A stretch of DNA of 64,000 bases from Propionivibrio limicola (lineage in GTDB: Bacteria; Pseudomonadota; Gammaproteobacteria; Burkholderiales; Rhodocyclaceae): the NCBI RefSeq assembly GCF_009469695.1, contig NZ_SSSR01000008.1:1-64000 (forward strand). Reading direction: 5' to 3'. Both the position numbers and the translations under genes were made by a program. Positions 18,241-27,388 of the stretch are shown piece after piece. The notes beneath the pieces are model-generated. The model ran no database searches and had not been told where the DNA came from. It saw nothing but the letters and a program-made list of their open reading frames with translations. The stretch's first letter is position 1. Every line of letters starts with the position of its first letter.

Positions 18241-21200
18241 TTAGCTTACCCACTTGCGTGCGTTTCTGAACATGCGCATCCACGGTGAATCTTCGCCGAG
18301 ATCAGCGGGATGCCACGACATCTGGACAGTGCGGAAGACGCGTTCCGGGTGCGGCATCATGATCGTGAAGCGTCCGTCAGCCGTCGTTACGCCGGTGATT
18401 CCTTCAGGCGATCCGTTCGGATTGTAGGGGTAGACCTCTGTCCTGTTACCCGCATTGTCGAGATAGCGCATGGCGACCAATACCTTCGACTGCTGTTCTG
18501 CCGAGTCGAAGTCGGCGCGGCCTTCGCCGTGGGAAACGACCACCGGCAGGCGGCTGCCGGCCATGCCGGTGAAAAAGAGCGACGGAGATTCCGGCAGTTC
18601 GACCATCGTGAAGCGCGCTTCGAACTGCTCAACCTTGTTGCGCTCGAAGCGCGGCCACAGATCGGCGCCCGGGATCAGGCTCTTCAGGGCACTCATCATC
18701 TGGCAGCCGTTGCAAACGCCCAGTGCAAACGTGTCGTTCCGGCCAAAGAAGGCCGAGAACTCGTCGCGGGCCCGGCTATTGAACAGAATGGTTCTGGCCC
18801 AGCCTTTGCCCGCGCCGAGCACGTCCCCGTAGGAGAAACCGCCGCAGGCGACGGCACCGTTGAAGTCGGCGAGCTTGACGCGACCGGAAAGAATGTCGCT
18901 CATGTGCACATCGACGGCGGCGAATCCGGCGCGGTCGAAAGCCGCCGCCATTTCAACCTGGCCGTTGATTCCCTGTTCGCGCAGGATGGCGACTTTGGGA
19001 CCTGCATTGGTGGTGATGAACGGTGCGGCGATATTTTCGGCCGGATCGAAGGTGAGCGTGCACGACAATCCCTTGTCGGCTGCGTCAAGAATCCGATCGT
19101 ATTCCTGTTGCGCGCATTCCGGATTGTCGCGTAGCGATTGCATGCGGAACGTTGTTTCCGACCAGGCGCGTTGCAGGTCGATGCGTTTTTCGCAGAACAC
19201 GTTGCGTGACTGGCTGATGAAGCGCAACTCGTCGCTGGTGTTCGGGGCACCAATGGTCTGCGTGAGCGCGGTGACGTTTTCCTTGTCCAGAATGGCGAAC
19301 ACTTTGTCACGGTCGGCACGGCGGATCTGGATGACCGCGCCGAGCTCTTCGGCAAACAAGGCGTGAACGATTCCCTGATAGGAGCCGTCGCACAGCGCGT
19401 CAAGATTGAGCGTTACGCCACAGTGAGCCGCGAAAGCCATTTCGGTGACCGTGGCGAAGAGGCCACCGTCCGAGCGGTCGTGGTAGGCCAGCAGCAGATT
19501 CCCGGCAGCGAGCCCTTGTATAGCGGCGAAGAAGGCGGGCAGACGTGCCGCATCGTCGACATCTGGCACTTCCGACCCTGTCGTATTGAAAACCTGTGTG
19601 AGCGCCGAGCCGCCGAGTCGATTCTTGCCAGCGCCGAGGTCGATCAGAAGGAGCTCCGTTTCGCCCGAGTCAAGCTGCAGCTGCGGTGTCAGTGTGCGAC
19701 GCGCATCGCTGACCGGCGAAAACGAGGTGACGACCAGCGACAGGGGCGATACGACCTGTTTCTTCTCGCCGTCTTCTTCCCAAGCCGTACGCATCGACAG
19801 CGAGTCTTTGCCGACCGGGATCGATACACCGATTTCCTGGCAGAGATCGGATACCGCGCGCACGGTGTCGAACAGGCGCGCGTCCTCGCCCGGTACGCCG
19901 GCGGGGGCCATCCAGTTGGCCGAGAGCTTGACGTCGCCGAGCTTCTCGATGCGTGCGGCAGCGACGTTGGTCAGTGCTTCGCCGACCGCCATGCGGCCCG
20001 AAGCCGGTGCGTCGAGAATCGCCAGCGGCGTGCGTTCGCCCATGGCGAATGCTTCACCGTGCAACGTTTCGTAACCCATCGTGGTGACCGCAACATCGGC
20101 CACCGGCACCTGCCATGGGCCGACCATCTGGTCGCGCGCCGTCATGCCGCCGACGGTACGGTCGCCGATCGAGATTAGGAAGGTCTTGTCGGCCACGGCC
20201 GGCAGGCGCAGCACGCGATAGGCGGCGTCCTTCAGATCGACGGCAACCGGGTCAAAAGGAACGGAAGCCGCAGGCAGGTGCGTCACGTCGCGTGTCATGC
20301 GCGGTGGCTTGCCGAGTAGCGCGTCCATGTCCATGTCAACCGGGTTGTTGTCGAAATGACGGTCGGCAACGATCAGACGGTTGTCGTCCGTGGTAGTGCC
20401 GACGACGGCGAACGGACAGCGCTCGCGTTCGCACATGGCCTGAAACTCGGGTAGGCGGCTCGGCGGGATGGCCAGTACGTAGCGTTCCTGCGCCTCGTTG
20501 CTCCAGATTTCGGCCGGCGACATGCCCGGTTCCTCGATCTTGACGTCGCGCAATTCGAAGCGTGCGCCACAACCGGCGCCGTGCGCCAGTTCCGGTAAAG
20601 CATTGGAGATACCGCCGGCGCCGACGTCATGCACCGACAGGATCGGGTTGCCGTCACCCGGCATCGAGATGTCTTTTTGCGGAGCGCCCAGTTGCCAGCA
20701 GCGGTCGATGACTTCCTGCGCGCGCCGCTGGATTTCCGGGTTGCCGCGCTGCACGGAGGCGAAATCGAGGTCTTCGGCGTTGCTGCCGGTCGTCATCGAA
20801 CTTGCCGCTCCACCGCCGAGACCGATCAGCATGCCGGGGCCACCAAGTTGGATGAACAAGGTGCCGGCCGGGAAGGTTTCCGCCTTGTGCGACTGGTCGG
20901 CGGCGATATTGCCAACACCGCCGGCAACCATGATCGGCTTGTGATAGCCGCGCACGACGCCTTCTTCGCTTTCGCCGATGCGCTGCTCGTATGTGCGGAA
21001 ATAGCCGGTCAGGTTCGGGCGGCCGAACTCATTGTTGAACGCGGCGGCCCCGATCGGTCCGTCGAGCATGATGTCGAGTGCAGAGGCGATGCGCGATGGA
21101 CGCCCGTACGAGGCCATCGGGCTTTCCCATGGCTGTTCTGCCCCGGGCAGGTAGAGGTTGGACACGGAGAAGCCGCAGAGGCCAGCCTTGGGCTTGGAGC

Positions 21201-22167
21201 CGCGGCCGGTTGCCCCTTCGTCGCGAATTTCTCCGCCGGAGCCGGTCGCGGCGCCTGGGAAGGGCGAAATCGCGGTCGGGTGATTGTGCGTCTCGACCTT
21301 GGCCAGAATGTGAGTAAGTTCTTCCTGCTTGCCGTACGTACCGTCCTGCGTCGGGTAGAAGCGAGTCACCTCTGCGCCTTCAATAACGGACGAGTTGTCG
21401 GAATAAGCGACGACGGTCCCTTCTGGGTGCGCCTTGTGCGTTTCACGGATCATGCCGAACAGCGTTTCCTGGCGCGCTTCGCCGTCGATTACCCAGGATG
21501 CGTTGAAAATCTTGTGCCGACAGTGCTCGGAATTGGCCTGGGCGAACATCATCAGTTCGACATCGGTCGGATTGCGGCCGGTCTTGACGACGAACAGGTC
21601 AACCAGGTAGTCGATTTCGTCTTCGGACAGCGCGAGACCCAGACGTGCGTTGGCTTCGACGAGCGCTTCGCGTCCGCCGTTGAGCAGGTCGACCGAAGTC
21701 ATCGGCTTGGGTGCGAAGTGCCGGAAGAGTTCGGATGTCTGTTCAAAGTCCGTGAGCACGGCTTCGATCATGCGGTCGTGCAGCAACGCCGCAACGTGCG
21801 GGAAGGTTGCTTCGCACAGTCCTTCGATACGGAAAGCGATTCCGCGCTCGATGCGTTCGATCGCGGCCAGGCCGCAATTCCAGGCGATGTCGGTCGCTTT
21901 CGACGACCACGGCGAGATGGTTCCGATACGCGGGGTGACGAGCAGCAGCTTGCCCGTCGGCGAATTTTCGTCAGGGCGCTCTTCCAAAAGTGCGGCCAGT
22001 TGTTGCCGTCCTTCACTGCTCAACGATTTGCTGAGTTTTGCGAAGTGCCAGTAATCGGCGCTGGCAATCTTTGCTGTAGGCGCGATGGCCTGAATACGTT
22101 GCTGCAATCCTTGCAGACGGAAAACGGAGAAAGCGGGCGCCCCGCGCAAAAAGAGGATGTCGGCCAT
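18241..22167 (-). CDS. purL: Phosphoribosylformylglycinamidine synthase
   Basis: ATP- and glutamine-dependent conversion of FGAR to FGAM in purine synthesis. The start ATG at 22167 gives 1308 residues, the size of the large single-chain proteobacterial enzyme, and the N-terminus [18 protein letters not shown] fits. Visible parts are the FGAM synthase core ([27 protein letters not shown]) and a C-terminal glutamine amidotransferase with nucleophile in [10 protein letters not shown], histidine and glutamate in [10 protein letters not shown] much longer upstream reading frame is open but not part of the family. It is convergent with purF-Nudix. Confidence 0.96.
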   Translation of the reverse strand: MADILFLRGAPAFSVFRLQGLQQRIQAIAPTAKIASADYWHFAKLSKSLSSEGRQQLAALLEERPDENSPTGKLLLVTPRIGTISPWSSKATDIAWNCGLAAIERIERGIAFRIEGLCEATFPHVAALLHDRMIEAVLTDFEQTSELFRHFAPKPMTSVDLLNGGREALVEANARLGLALSEDEIDYLVDLFVVKTGRNPTDVELMMFAQANSEHCRHKIFNASWVIDGEARQETLFGMIRETHKAHPEGTVVAYSDNSSVIEGAEVTRFYPTQDGTYGKQEELTHILAKVETHNHPTAISPFPGAATGSGGEIRDEGATGRGSKPKAGLCGFSVSNLYLPGAEQPWESPMASYGRPSRIASALDIMLDGPIGAAAFNNEFGRPNLTGYFRTYEQRIGESEEGVVRGYHKPIMVAGGVGNIAADQSHKAETFPAGTLFIQLGGPGMLIGLGGGAASSMTTGSNAEDLDFASVQRGNPEIQRRAQEVIDRCWQLGAPQKDISMPGDGNPILSVHDVGAGGISNALPELAHGAGCGARFELRDVKIEEPGMSPAEIWSNEAQERYVLAIPPSRLPEFQAMCERERCPFAVVGTTTDDNRLIVADRHFDNNPVDMDMDALLGKPPRMTRDVTHLPAASVPFDPVAVDLKDAAYRVLRLPAVADKTFLISIGDRTVGGMTARDQMVGPWQVPVADVAVTTMGYETLHGEAFAMGERTPLAILDAPASGRMAVGEALTNVAAARIEKLGDVKLSANWMAPAGVPGEDARLFDTVRAVSDLCQEIGVSIPVGKDSLSMRTAWEEDGEKKQVVSPLSLVVTSFSPVSDARRTLTPQLQLDSGETELLLIDLGAGKNRLGGSALTQVFNTTGSEVPDVDDAARLPAFFAAIQGLAAGNLLLAYHDRSDGGLFATVTEMAFAAHCGVTLNLDALCDGSYQGIVHALFAEELGAVIQIRRADRDKVFAILDKENVTALTQTIGAPNTSDELRFISQSRNVFCEKRIDLQRAWSETTFRMQSLRDNPECAQQEYDRILDAADKGLSCTLTFDPAENIAAPFITTNAGPKVAILREQGINGQVEMAAAFDRAGFAAVDVHMSDILSGRVKLADFNGAVACGGFSYGDVLGAGKGWARTILFNSRARDEFSAFFGRNDTFALGVCNGCQMMSALKSLIPGADLWPRFERNKVEQFEARFTMVELPESPSLFFTGMAGSRLPVVVSHGEGRADFDSAEQQSKVLVAMRYLDNAGNRTEVYPYNPNGSPEGITGVTTADGRFTIMMPHPERVFRTVQMSWHPADLGEDSPWMRMFRNARKWVS

Positions 22168-22316
22168 GGTGAGCTTGGGAAAGAGCAGAAATCTGCCTGA
22201 AAACAAGGAGAAGGCCGGATTATAGCCGAGAGCCCCTATGAACAGGGGACGCAGACTCGCGCCTAAGGGAAAGCCTTGGCTGCATGAGCTGTCAGTTATC
22301 TCTGTTGTGCGGTTGC

Positions 22317-23285
22317 TTATTCCAGAAGAGATTCGGGGGCGTCCTTGATCGAGAACGATGCTTGGAACAGATCCGTTCTGGCCTGTTCGGCACAGATGCT
22401 GCGCAACCATCTGTTGCCTGGGTCGTGATGAAATCGTGCATGCCAGTATTGGCTGACCATGTAGGAAGGAACGGGGACAGGGCATGGGAACAGGTGAATC
22501 GACGCGCCTGCGGCTAAGGTTGCGCCGATCTCCCGCGGAAGGGTGGCAATCATGTCCGTCGTTTCAATGATCTTGGCAACGCCCAGGAATCCTTGCAGTG
22601 TGACCAGTACCCGCCGCTCGATGCGTTGTCGCCGCATTTCGGCCTCGATAAATGCATTGGCGCTGCCGTAGCTCAAAGCCACGTGAGCCTCGCCTAGATA
22701 GTTCTCAAGCGTCAGGCGTTGGTTGATCCTCGGGTGATCCGCGCTTACGAGGCAGACAAAATCGAGCTCGAACAATGCCTGTTGGTAGTATCCGGCCACC
22801 ATTCCTGGAACAAAACTACCAAATGCAAGATCAGCCTCGCCGGTTTCAAGAAGTCGTGCCGTGTTGGCGTTAACCGGCAGTGCTTCGAGTCGCACATCGG
22901 GCGCACACTTGCGAAAGTGTCGAAGCATCTTGGGGAATAACGTGATTTGTGCTGAGTCGGGAATGCACATGCGAAATACCCGGCGCGAACTGCCAGGGTC
23001 GAAGCTGCCTTCATCCTCGGTCAGTTGTCGAATGTCCCTGAGAATGAATTGGATTTTGGCCAGTAGTTTGTCTGCGCGCGGTGTTGGGGCCATGCCATCG
23101 GAGGTGCGAACGAACAGCGGGTCTTTCACCTGCAAGCGAAGACGTCTTAGCCAGGTGCTAACGTTTGGCTGCGAAAGACCGAGGATTTCAGCTGCCTTCG
23201 TAACGCTTTGTGTTGAATAAAGTGTTTCGAGCAGTCTTAAATCCTTTACATCCAAAATGTTTTCGCCATGTTCGGACTCGTGCAT
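22317..23285 (-). CDS. LysR family transcriptional regulator
   Basis: A 322-residue LysR protein: N-terminal helix-turn-helix ([36 protein letters not shown] split around residue 15-50) and a substrate-binding domain. Start at 23285 was chosen for the GGGAGT ribosome binding site 8 bases upstream; a start at 23300 is possible. The gene diverges from dctP across 320 bases, so it may control that TRAP binding protein, but the target is not shown. It is 149 bases upstream of purL on the same strand. Confidence 0.88.
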   Translation of the reverse strand: MHESEHGENILDVKDLRLLETLYSTQSVTKAAEILGLSQPNVSTWLRRLRLQVKDPLFVRTSDGMAPTPRADKLLAKIQFILRDIRQLTEDEGSFDPGSSRRVFRMCIPDSAQITLFPKMLRHFRKCAPDVRLEALPVNANTARLLETGEADLAFGSFVPGMVAGYYQQALFELDFVCLVSADHPRINQRLTLENYLGEAHVALSYGSANAFIEAEMRRQRIERRVLVTLQGFLGVAKIIETTDMIATLPREIGATLAAGASIHLFPCPVPVPSYMVSQYWHARFHHDPGNRWLRSICAEQARTDLFQASFSIKDAPESLLE

Positions 23286-23605
23286 ACGCTTTACTCCCAT
23301 GATTTTATGCTTGTTTTTTCTCGCTTGATCGAGATCTGCGCAAGCGCATTTATTTACGCATATTTTGTCTATATAAAAAGAATAATTTACAAGGTGGGCA
23401 CTCGTACATATAGTTCGGCAAAAAACGCACACCAAGTCAAAACAACAAGTGCTTGGGTCTAGTGCTGACGGCTTCTAAAGGAGCTTCAAAAAATGAGAAT
23501 AAAGTCGGCGCGATCGAAAAAAGATTCGAGGAACCGGACAAAACCGGATTGTCGATAGCGGATTTTCCGCAGTTTGCTTCAAGTCTTATTCACTAGGAGG
23601 TTCAA
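23286..23605. promoter_or_regulatory. Divergent promoter region of the LysR gene and dctP
   Basis: 320 bases without a standard gene. The half nearest the LysR gene is markedly AT-rich around 23340-23420. It contains a small ORF (23493-23558) with its own ribosome binding site, and the strong dctP ribosome binding site TAGGAGGT at 23595-23602. I could not fix a promoter or LysR box with confidence. Confidence 0.4.
23493..23558 (+). CDS. Possible 21-residue basic leader peptide before dctP
   Basis: ATG at 23493 follows AAAGGAGC (23477-23484), a good Shine-Dalgarno sequence at about 9 bases, and opens MRIKSARSKKDSRNRTKPDCR, ending with TAG 47 bases before dctP. Nine of 21 residues are Lys or Arg. 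No family is recognised. It could be a regulatory leader ORF or a decoy; the ribosome binding site is the main support. Confidence 0.35.
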   Translation: MRIKSARSKKDSRNRTKPDCR

Positions 23606-24613
23606 ATGCATCTGAAGAAGAAAGTTGGCCTGGCAGTCGCAGCTGCATGCTGCATGATGGTTGTCGGTGGTGCTCAAGCAGAAGTTCGTGAGCATTCTTT
23701 CCGCTTTGCTACGGCCAACCCGAAGGGGCACCCGATCCCGGCGGGTGGTGAGAAATTCGGCGAACTGCTGTCCAAGAAGTCCGGCGGCAAGATGTCTGTC
23801 AAGTCGTTCCCGGGCGGCGTGCTCGGTGGTGACGTGCAGGTACTCTCGGCTGTCCAAGGCGGCACGATCGACATCGCGGCGATGAACACAGGCATTCTGC
23901 AAGGCCAGATCAAGGAAGCCGCTGTCGTCGATATGCCTTTCCTTTTTGCCAACGCCAAGGAAGTCGACGCGGTTCTCGATGGAAAAATGGGCCAGAAACT
24001 GGCTGCCATGATGCCGGCAAAAGGTATGGTCAACCTTGGTTACTTTGACCTCGGTTTCCGTCAAATGACCAACAGCAAGCGTCCGATCAAGACGCTTGAG
24101 GACATCGCCGGTCTGAAGATGCGTGTTATTCAGTCGCCGACCTATATCGAAACCTTCAATGGTCTCGGCGCCAACGCTGTCCCGATGGCCTTTACCGAAG
24201 TGTATACGGCACTTGAGCAGCGGATGATCGACGGTCAGGAAAACCCCCTTTCGGTTATCGAAGCCAACAAGATCAACGAAGTGCAGAAGTACATCAGCAT
24301 CACCAATCACATGTACAACCCGCAATCGTTCTTCATGAGCAAGAAGACGTGGGACAAGCTCAACGCCGACGAACAGAAGCTTGTCATGGAAGCGGCCAAG
24401 GAAGCGACTGACTGGCAGCGTCAGTACTCCCGTGCTGCGCAATTCAAGGCACAAGAAAACCTGAAGAAGACCTCGGAAGTTAATGAAGTATCGCCGGCTG
24501 AAATGGCCAAGATGCGTGCCAAGGTCAAGCCGGTTGTCGACAAGTTTGCCGCTTCGATCGGTCCTGAGTTCGTCAAGGAATTCATGGCTGAAATCGAGAA
24601 AGTTCGCAAGTAA
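23606..24613 (+). CDS. TRAP transporter solute-binding protein, DctP family
   Basis: Periplasmic protein that captures an organic acid and delivers it to a TRAP DctQM permease. The 335-residue product has a signal peptide ending near AQA-E (residues 24-26), then the DctP fold with GGVLGGDVQVLSAVQGGTID, the family arginine in GLKMRVIQSPTY (binds the substrate carboxylate in relatives), and FTEVYTALEQRMIDGQENP. No permease gene is adjacent; the nearest, dctQM, lies 6.2 kb downstream. An excellent ribosome binding site and a following terminator suggest a monocistronic, well-expressed gene. Confidence 0.93.
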   Translation: MHLKKKVGLAVAAACCMMVVGGAQAEVREHSFRFATANPKGHPIPAGGEKFGELLSKKSGGKMSVKSFPGGVLGGDVQVLSAVQGGTIDIAAMNTGILQGQIKEAAVVDMPFLFANAKEVDAVLDGKMGQKLAAMMPAKGMVNLGYFDLGFRQMTNSKRPIKTLEDIAGLKMRVIQSPTYIETFNGLGANAVPMAFTEVYTALEQRMIDGQENPLSVIEANKINEVQKYISITNHMYNPQSFFMSKKTWDKLNADEQKLVMEAAKEATDWQRQYSRAAQFKAQENLKKTSEVNEVSPAEMAKMRAKVKPVVDKFAASIGPEFVKEFMAEIEKVRK

Positions 24614-24655
24614 GACGCTTTAGAGTTTTAGTCAGTAAAAAGTAAGTTGATTGGG

Positions 24656-24687
24656 CGCCGGGTGGTCATTCCACCCGGCGTTTTTTT
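24656..24687 (+). terminator. Rho-independent terminator after dctP
   Basis: CGCCGGGTGG pairs with CCACCCGGCG across TCATT and is followed by seven T residues, 42 bases after the dctP stop. Confidence 0.93.
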
Positions 24688-24779
24688 ATGTGCGGTTTTT
24701 TGATTCCGTGACCTCCGATCCTGAAAATACTGTTGCGGTTTGATTGGTAGAATTGCCATTTTGGTCGGTGTGTTCGTAT

Positions 24780-26291
24780 ATGTTTTCCGTTCCTCTCTTC
24801 CGTACTGACGAGATTCGGCGGATTGAAGCCGCGGCGTCCGGTTTGCAGCTAATGCAGCGTGCCGGATCGGCGGCGGCCGATTTTGCGGCAACGTTGTTTT
24901 CCGCCGACGTGGCGAATTCCAGTTCTCACGTCCTCGTTCTGGCAGGGCCGGGGAACAATGGTGGCGATGCGCTCGTAGTCGCCCTTCATCTTCGCAAGCG
25001 ACGTTTCGATGTCCGGGTGGTATTTGCCGGCGATACCGAGAAACTGCCGAAAGACGCGGCCCAGGCATACCGACAGTTCGTTGAAGAAGGTGGTGTTTTG
25101 TGTGCAACGATACCGGGGGATCTGCGATGGGAGTTGATTGTCGATGGATTGTTCGGCATCGGTCTCAAGCGCGAAATATCTGGACGCTACGCTGAACTCG
25201 TCGAGCAGGCGAACAACCTTGCAGCGCGCGATGCGTGTCCGTTGCTGGCTTTGGATTGCCCGAGCGGGCTAGATAGCGATACGGGTAGAGCAAGCGGCAT
25301 TGCTATCTGCGCGAGCCATACAATCACTTTCATCGGGGGAAAGCCCGGCTTGTTTACGGCTGATGGTCCCGATTTGTGCGGGATGGTCAAGGTTGCGACG
25401 CTCGATCTTGATGTTGCTTCAAATAATGATTTGCCGAGCGAGCCTGTCGGCCAGCTTGTGGTGCGAGCGCTGTTTTCCGGGCGGCTGAAAAGGAGAGCCA
25501 ATAATAGCCACAAGGGAACGTACGGAAACGCCGGAGTTCTTGGTGGCGCTCATAGTATGGTGGGTGCGGCATTGCTTGCCGCTCGTGCTGCGTTACATCT
25601 TGGTAGTGGCAGAGTTTACGTGGGGCTGCTCGACGATCGGGCGCCCTCTTTTGATCCGGGGCAGCCGGAACTCATGCTGCGCAATCCTGATCTTCTGTTC
25701 GGCAGCAGTCTGACGGCGTTGGCGTGCGGCCCAGGAATGGGGAATACGGCTGCTGCGACACAGCTTTTGGAGAGAGCTCTTACCCTTTCCATTCCACTCG
25801 TGCTCGATGCAGACGCGCTTAATCTGGTGGCGCGCCATGAACCGCTGCAAAGGATTCTCCAGTCGCGTTCGGCGCCGTCGTTGCTGACGCCGCATCCGGC
25901 TGAGGCGGCACGCCTTCTCGGCTGTGACGTGGCCATGATTCAGGCGGATCGTCCGGTTACGGCCATCAGAATGGCGCGTCGTTTCAATGCCTTGGTCGCC
26001 CTCAAAGGTGCTGGAACGGTGATCGCAACGCCCGATGGGCGGTGGTTCATCAATACGAGCGGGAATCCAGGATTGGCCACCGCGGGAAGTGGTGACGTGT
26101 TAACTGGTTTTGTTACTGCGTTGTTGGCCCAAGGGTGGCCGCCGTGTGAAGCCTTGATGGCGGCGGTTCATCTGCATGGTACGGCAGCCGAGCGGCTCGT
26201 AGGGCAGGGACAAGGCCCGATCGGGCTGACAGCGGGCGAACTCATTGACAGCGCACGTTGCTGCTTTAACCAGTGGATTTATCATCCGTGA
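24780..26291 (+). CDS. nnr: Bifunctional NAD(P)H-hydrate epimerase / ADP-dependent dehydratase
   Basis: Repairs hydrated NAD(P)H: the N-terminal domain epimerises R to S NAD(P)HX and the C-terminal domain dehydrates the S form using ADP. The start at 24780 gives 503 residues. The epimerase half has LAGPGNNGGDALVVALHL, and the kinase-like half has GVLGGAHSMVGAALLAARAA split, LTPHPAEAARLLG and the nucleotide-site TAGSGDVLTG. Its stop overlaps the GTG start of the next gene by four bases, suggesting coupling. Confidence 0.94.
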   Translation: MFSVPLFRTDEIRRIEAAASGLQLMQRAGSAAADFAATLFSADVANSSSHVLVLAGPGNNGGDALVVALHLRKRRFDVRVVFAGDTEKLPKDAAQAYRQFVEEGGVLCATIPGDLRWELIVDGLFGIGLKREISGRYAELVEQANNLAARDACPLLALDCPSGLDSDTGRASGIAICASHTITFIGGKPGLFTADGPDLCGMVKVATLDLDVASNNDLPSEPVGQLVVRALFSGRLKRRANNSHKGTYGNAGVLGGAHSMVGAALLAARAALHLGSGRVYVGLLDDRAPSFDPGQPELMLRNPDLLFGSSLTALACGPGMGNTAAATQLLERALTLSIPLVLDADALNLVARHEPLQRILQSRSAPSLLTPHPAEAARLLGCDVAMIQADRPVTAIRMARRFNALVALKGAGTVIATPDGRWFINTSGNPGLATAGSGDVLTGFVTALLAQGWPPCEALMAAVHLHGTAAERLVGQGQGPIGLTAGELIDSARCCFNQWIYHP

Positions 26292-27145
26292 AAAACAACA
26301 GGCTGTACGGCATCGTTCTGCTTGTCATCGGCGTTTTTCTTTTTGCTGTCTTCGATGCCAGTTCGAAGTATCTCTCTCAATTCTTTCCCGTCCAGTTCCT
26401 CGTCTGGGCGCGCAATTCGGTGAATCTCCTTATCGTGCTGGCTTTTCTTCCCAGCATGGGGCGTGAGTTGGTGACGACACCGCGTCCTGTATTGATGGCA
26501 GTGCGCGGTGCGTTGCTCGTGGTTACGACGCTCCTTCTGATTCTTGCTTTTCGAACTCTGCCGTTGGCCGAAACGTCGGCGATTACCTTCTTGGCGCCGT
26601 TGATCGTGGTCATCCTGGCAGGCCCGCTGCTTGGCGAAAAGATGAGTCTGCGCAATTGGCTGGCAGCACTGGGGGGCTTTGTAGGGGTGCTGCTGATTGC
26701 CAGGCCGAGCGGGGCCGTTGGCGGGATTGGTGTCGTTTATGCGATCGGTGCGGCGCTTTGCAATGCCTTTTATCAGATTCTGACGCGCAAGCTGTCTGAC
26801 ACGGAGCCGCCGATGCGTCAGCTTTTTTACGGGGCACTTGTCGGAACCGCCATGACGACAATTCTCGTTCCGCAGTATTGGCCGGAACAGGTGCCGACGG
26901 TGATGCAAGCTTTGTTGCTGCTTTCGTTGGGTTTTACCGGCGGGGGCGGACATCTTTTGCTTATCCGTGCTTTTCGGGAGACCCCTGCATCCACGTTATC
27001 GCCGTTCCTTTACCTCCAGTTGATCTGGTCGGTGCTTATGGGCTGGCTTGTTTTCGACCACGTTCCGGACTTGATCTCGATGTCCGGGATGCTTGTCATC
27101 GGCCTGTCGGGAATGAGTCTGCTCCTGTTTCGATGGCGGAGGTGA
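26288..27145 (+). CDS. EamA/DMT family transporter
   Basis: A 285-residue drug/metabolite-type transporter with ten predicted helices arranged as two EamA repeats (LPLAETSAITFLAPLIVVILAG in two pieces; second repeat with LYLQLIWSVLMGWLVF near the end). The substrate is unknown. GTG at 26288 overlaps the nnr stop (GTGA); an earlier in-frame GTG at 26273 is less likely. Followed by the tRNA-Ala gene, which has its own promoter. Confidence 0.86.
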   Translation: MKNNRLYGIVLLVIGVFLFAVFDASSKYLSQFFPVQFLVWARNSVNLLIVLAFLPSMGRELVTTPRPVLMAVRGALLVVTTLLLILAFRTLPLAETSAITFLAPLIVVILAGPLLGEKMSLRNWLAALGGFVGVLLIARPSGAVGGIGVVYAIGAALCNAFYQILTRKLSDTEPPMRQLFYGALVGTAMTTILVPQYWPEQVPTVMQALLLLSLGFTGGGGHLLLIRAFRETPASTLSPFLYLQLIWSVLMGWLVFDHVPDLISMSGMLVIGLSGMSLLLFRWRR

Positions 27146-27186
27146 AACAGGGAGGATGCTGTTTCTCGGTTGGCGCTTAATTTTGT

Positions 27187-27215
27187 TTTACTTTGCTCCG
27201 AGCCCTCTTTATAAT
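27187..27215 (+). promoter_or_regulatory. Sigma-70 promoter of tRNA-Ala
   Basis: TTTACT (27187-27192) and a perfect TATAAT (27210-27215) are separated by 17 bases, placing transcription start about 14 bases before the tRNA. The bases after the -10 box are GC-rich (CCGCG), like the discriminators of stringently controlled stable-RNA promoters. Confidence 0.7.
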
Positions 27216-27235
27216 CCGCGTCTCTTTCGCTCCAG

Positions 27236-27311
<76 letters not shown>

Positions 27312-27388
27312 AGGACCGAAAGAAATCTTCATCTTCTTCTGAACCAGAAGCTCAAAGAAGCGACTGGCTTCACTCCTGATTTTCCCCT

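Noticed and set aside
18241-22485. N-terminal extension of PurL by 106 codons
   Set aside because: The family N-terminus [12 protein letters not shown] begins at the ATG at 22167 and the upstream residues match nothing in the family.
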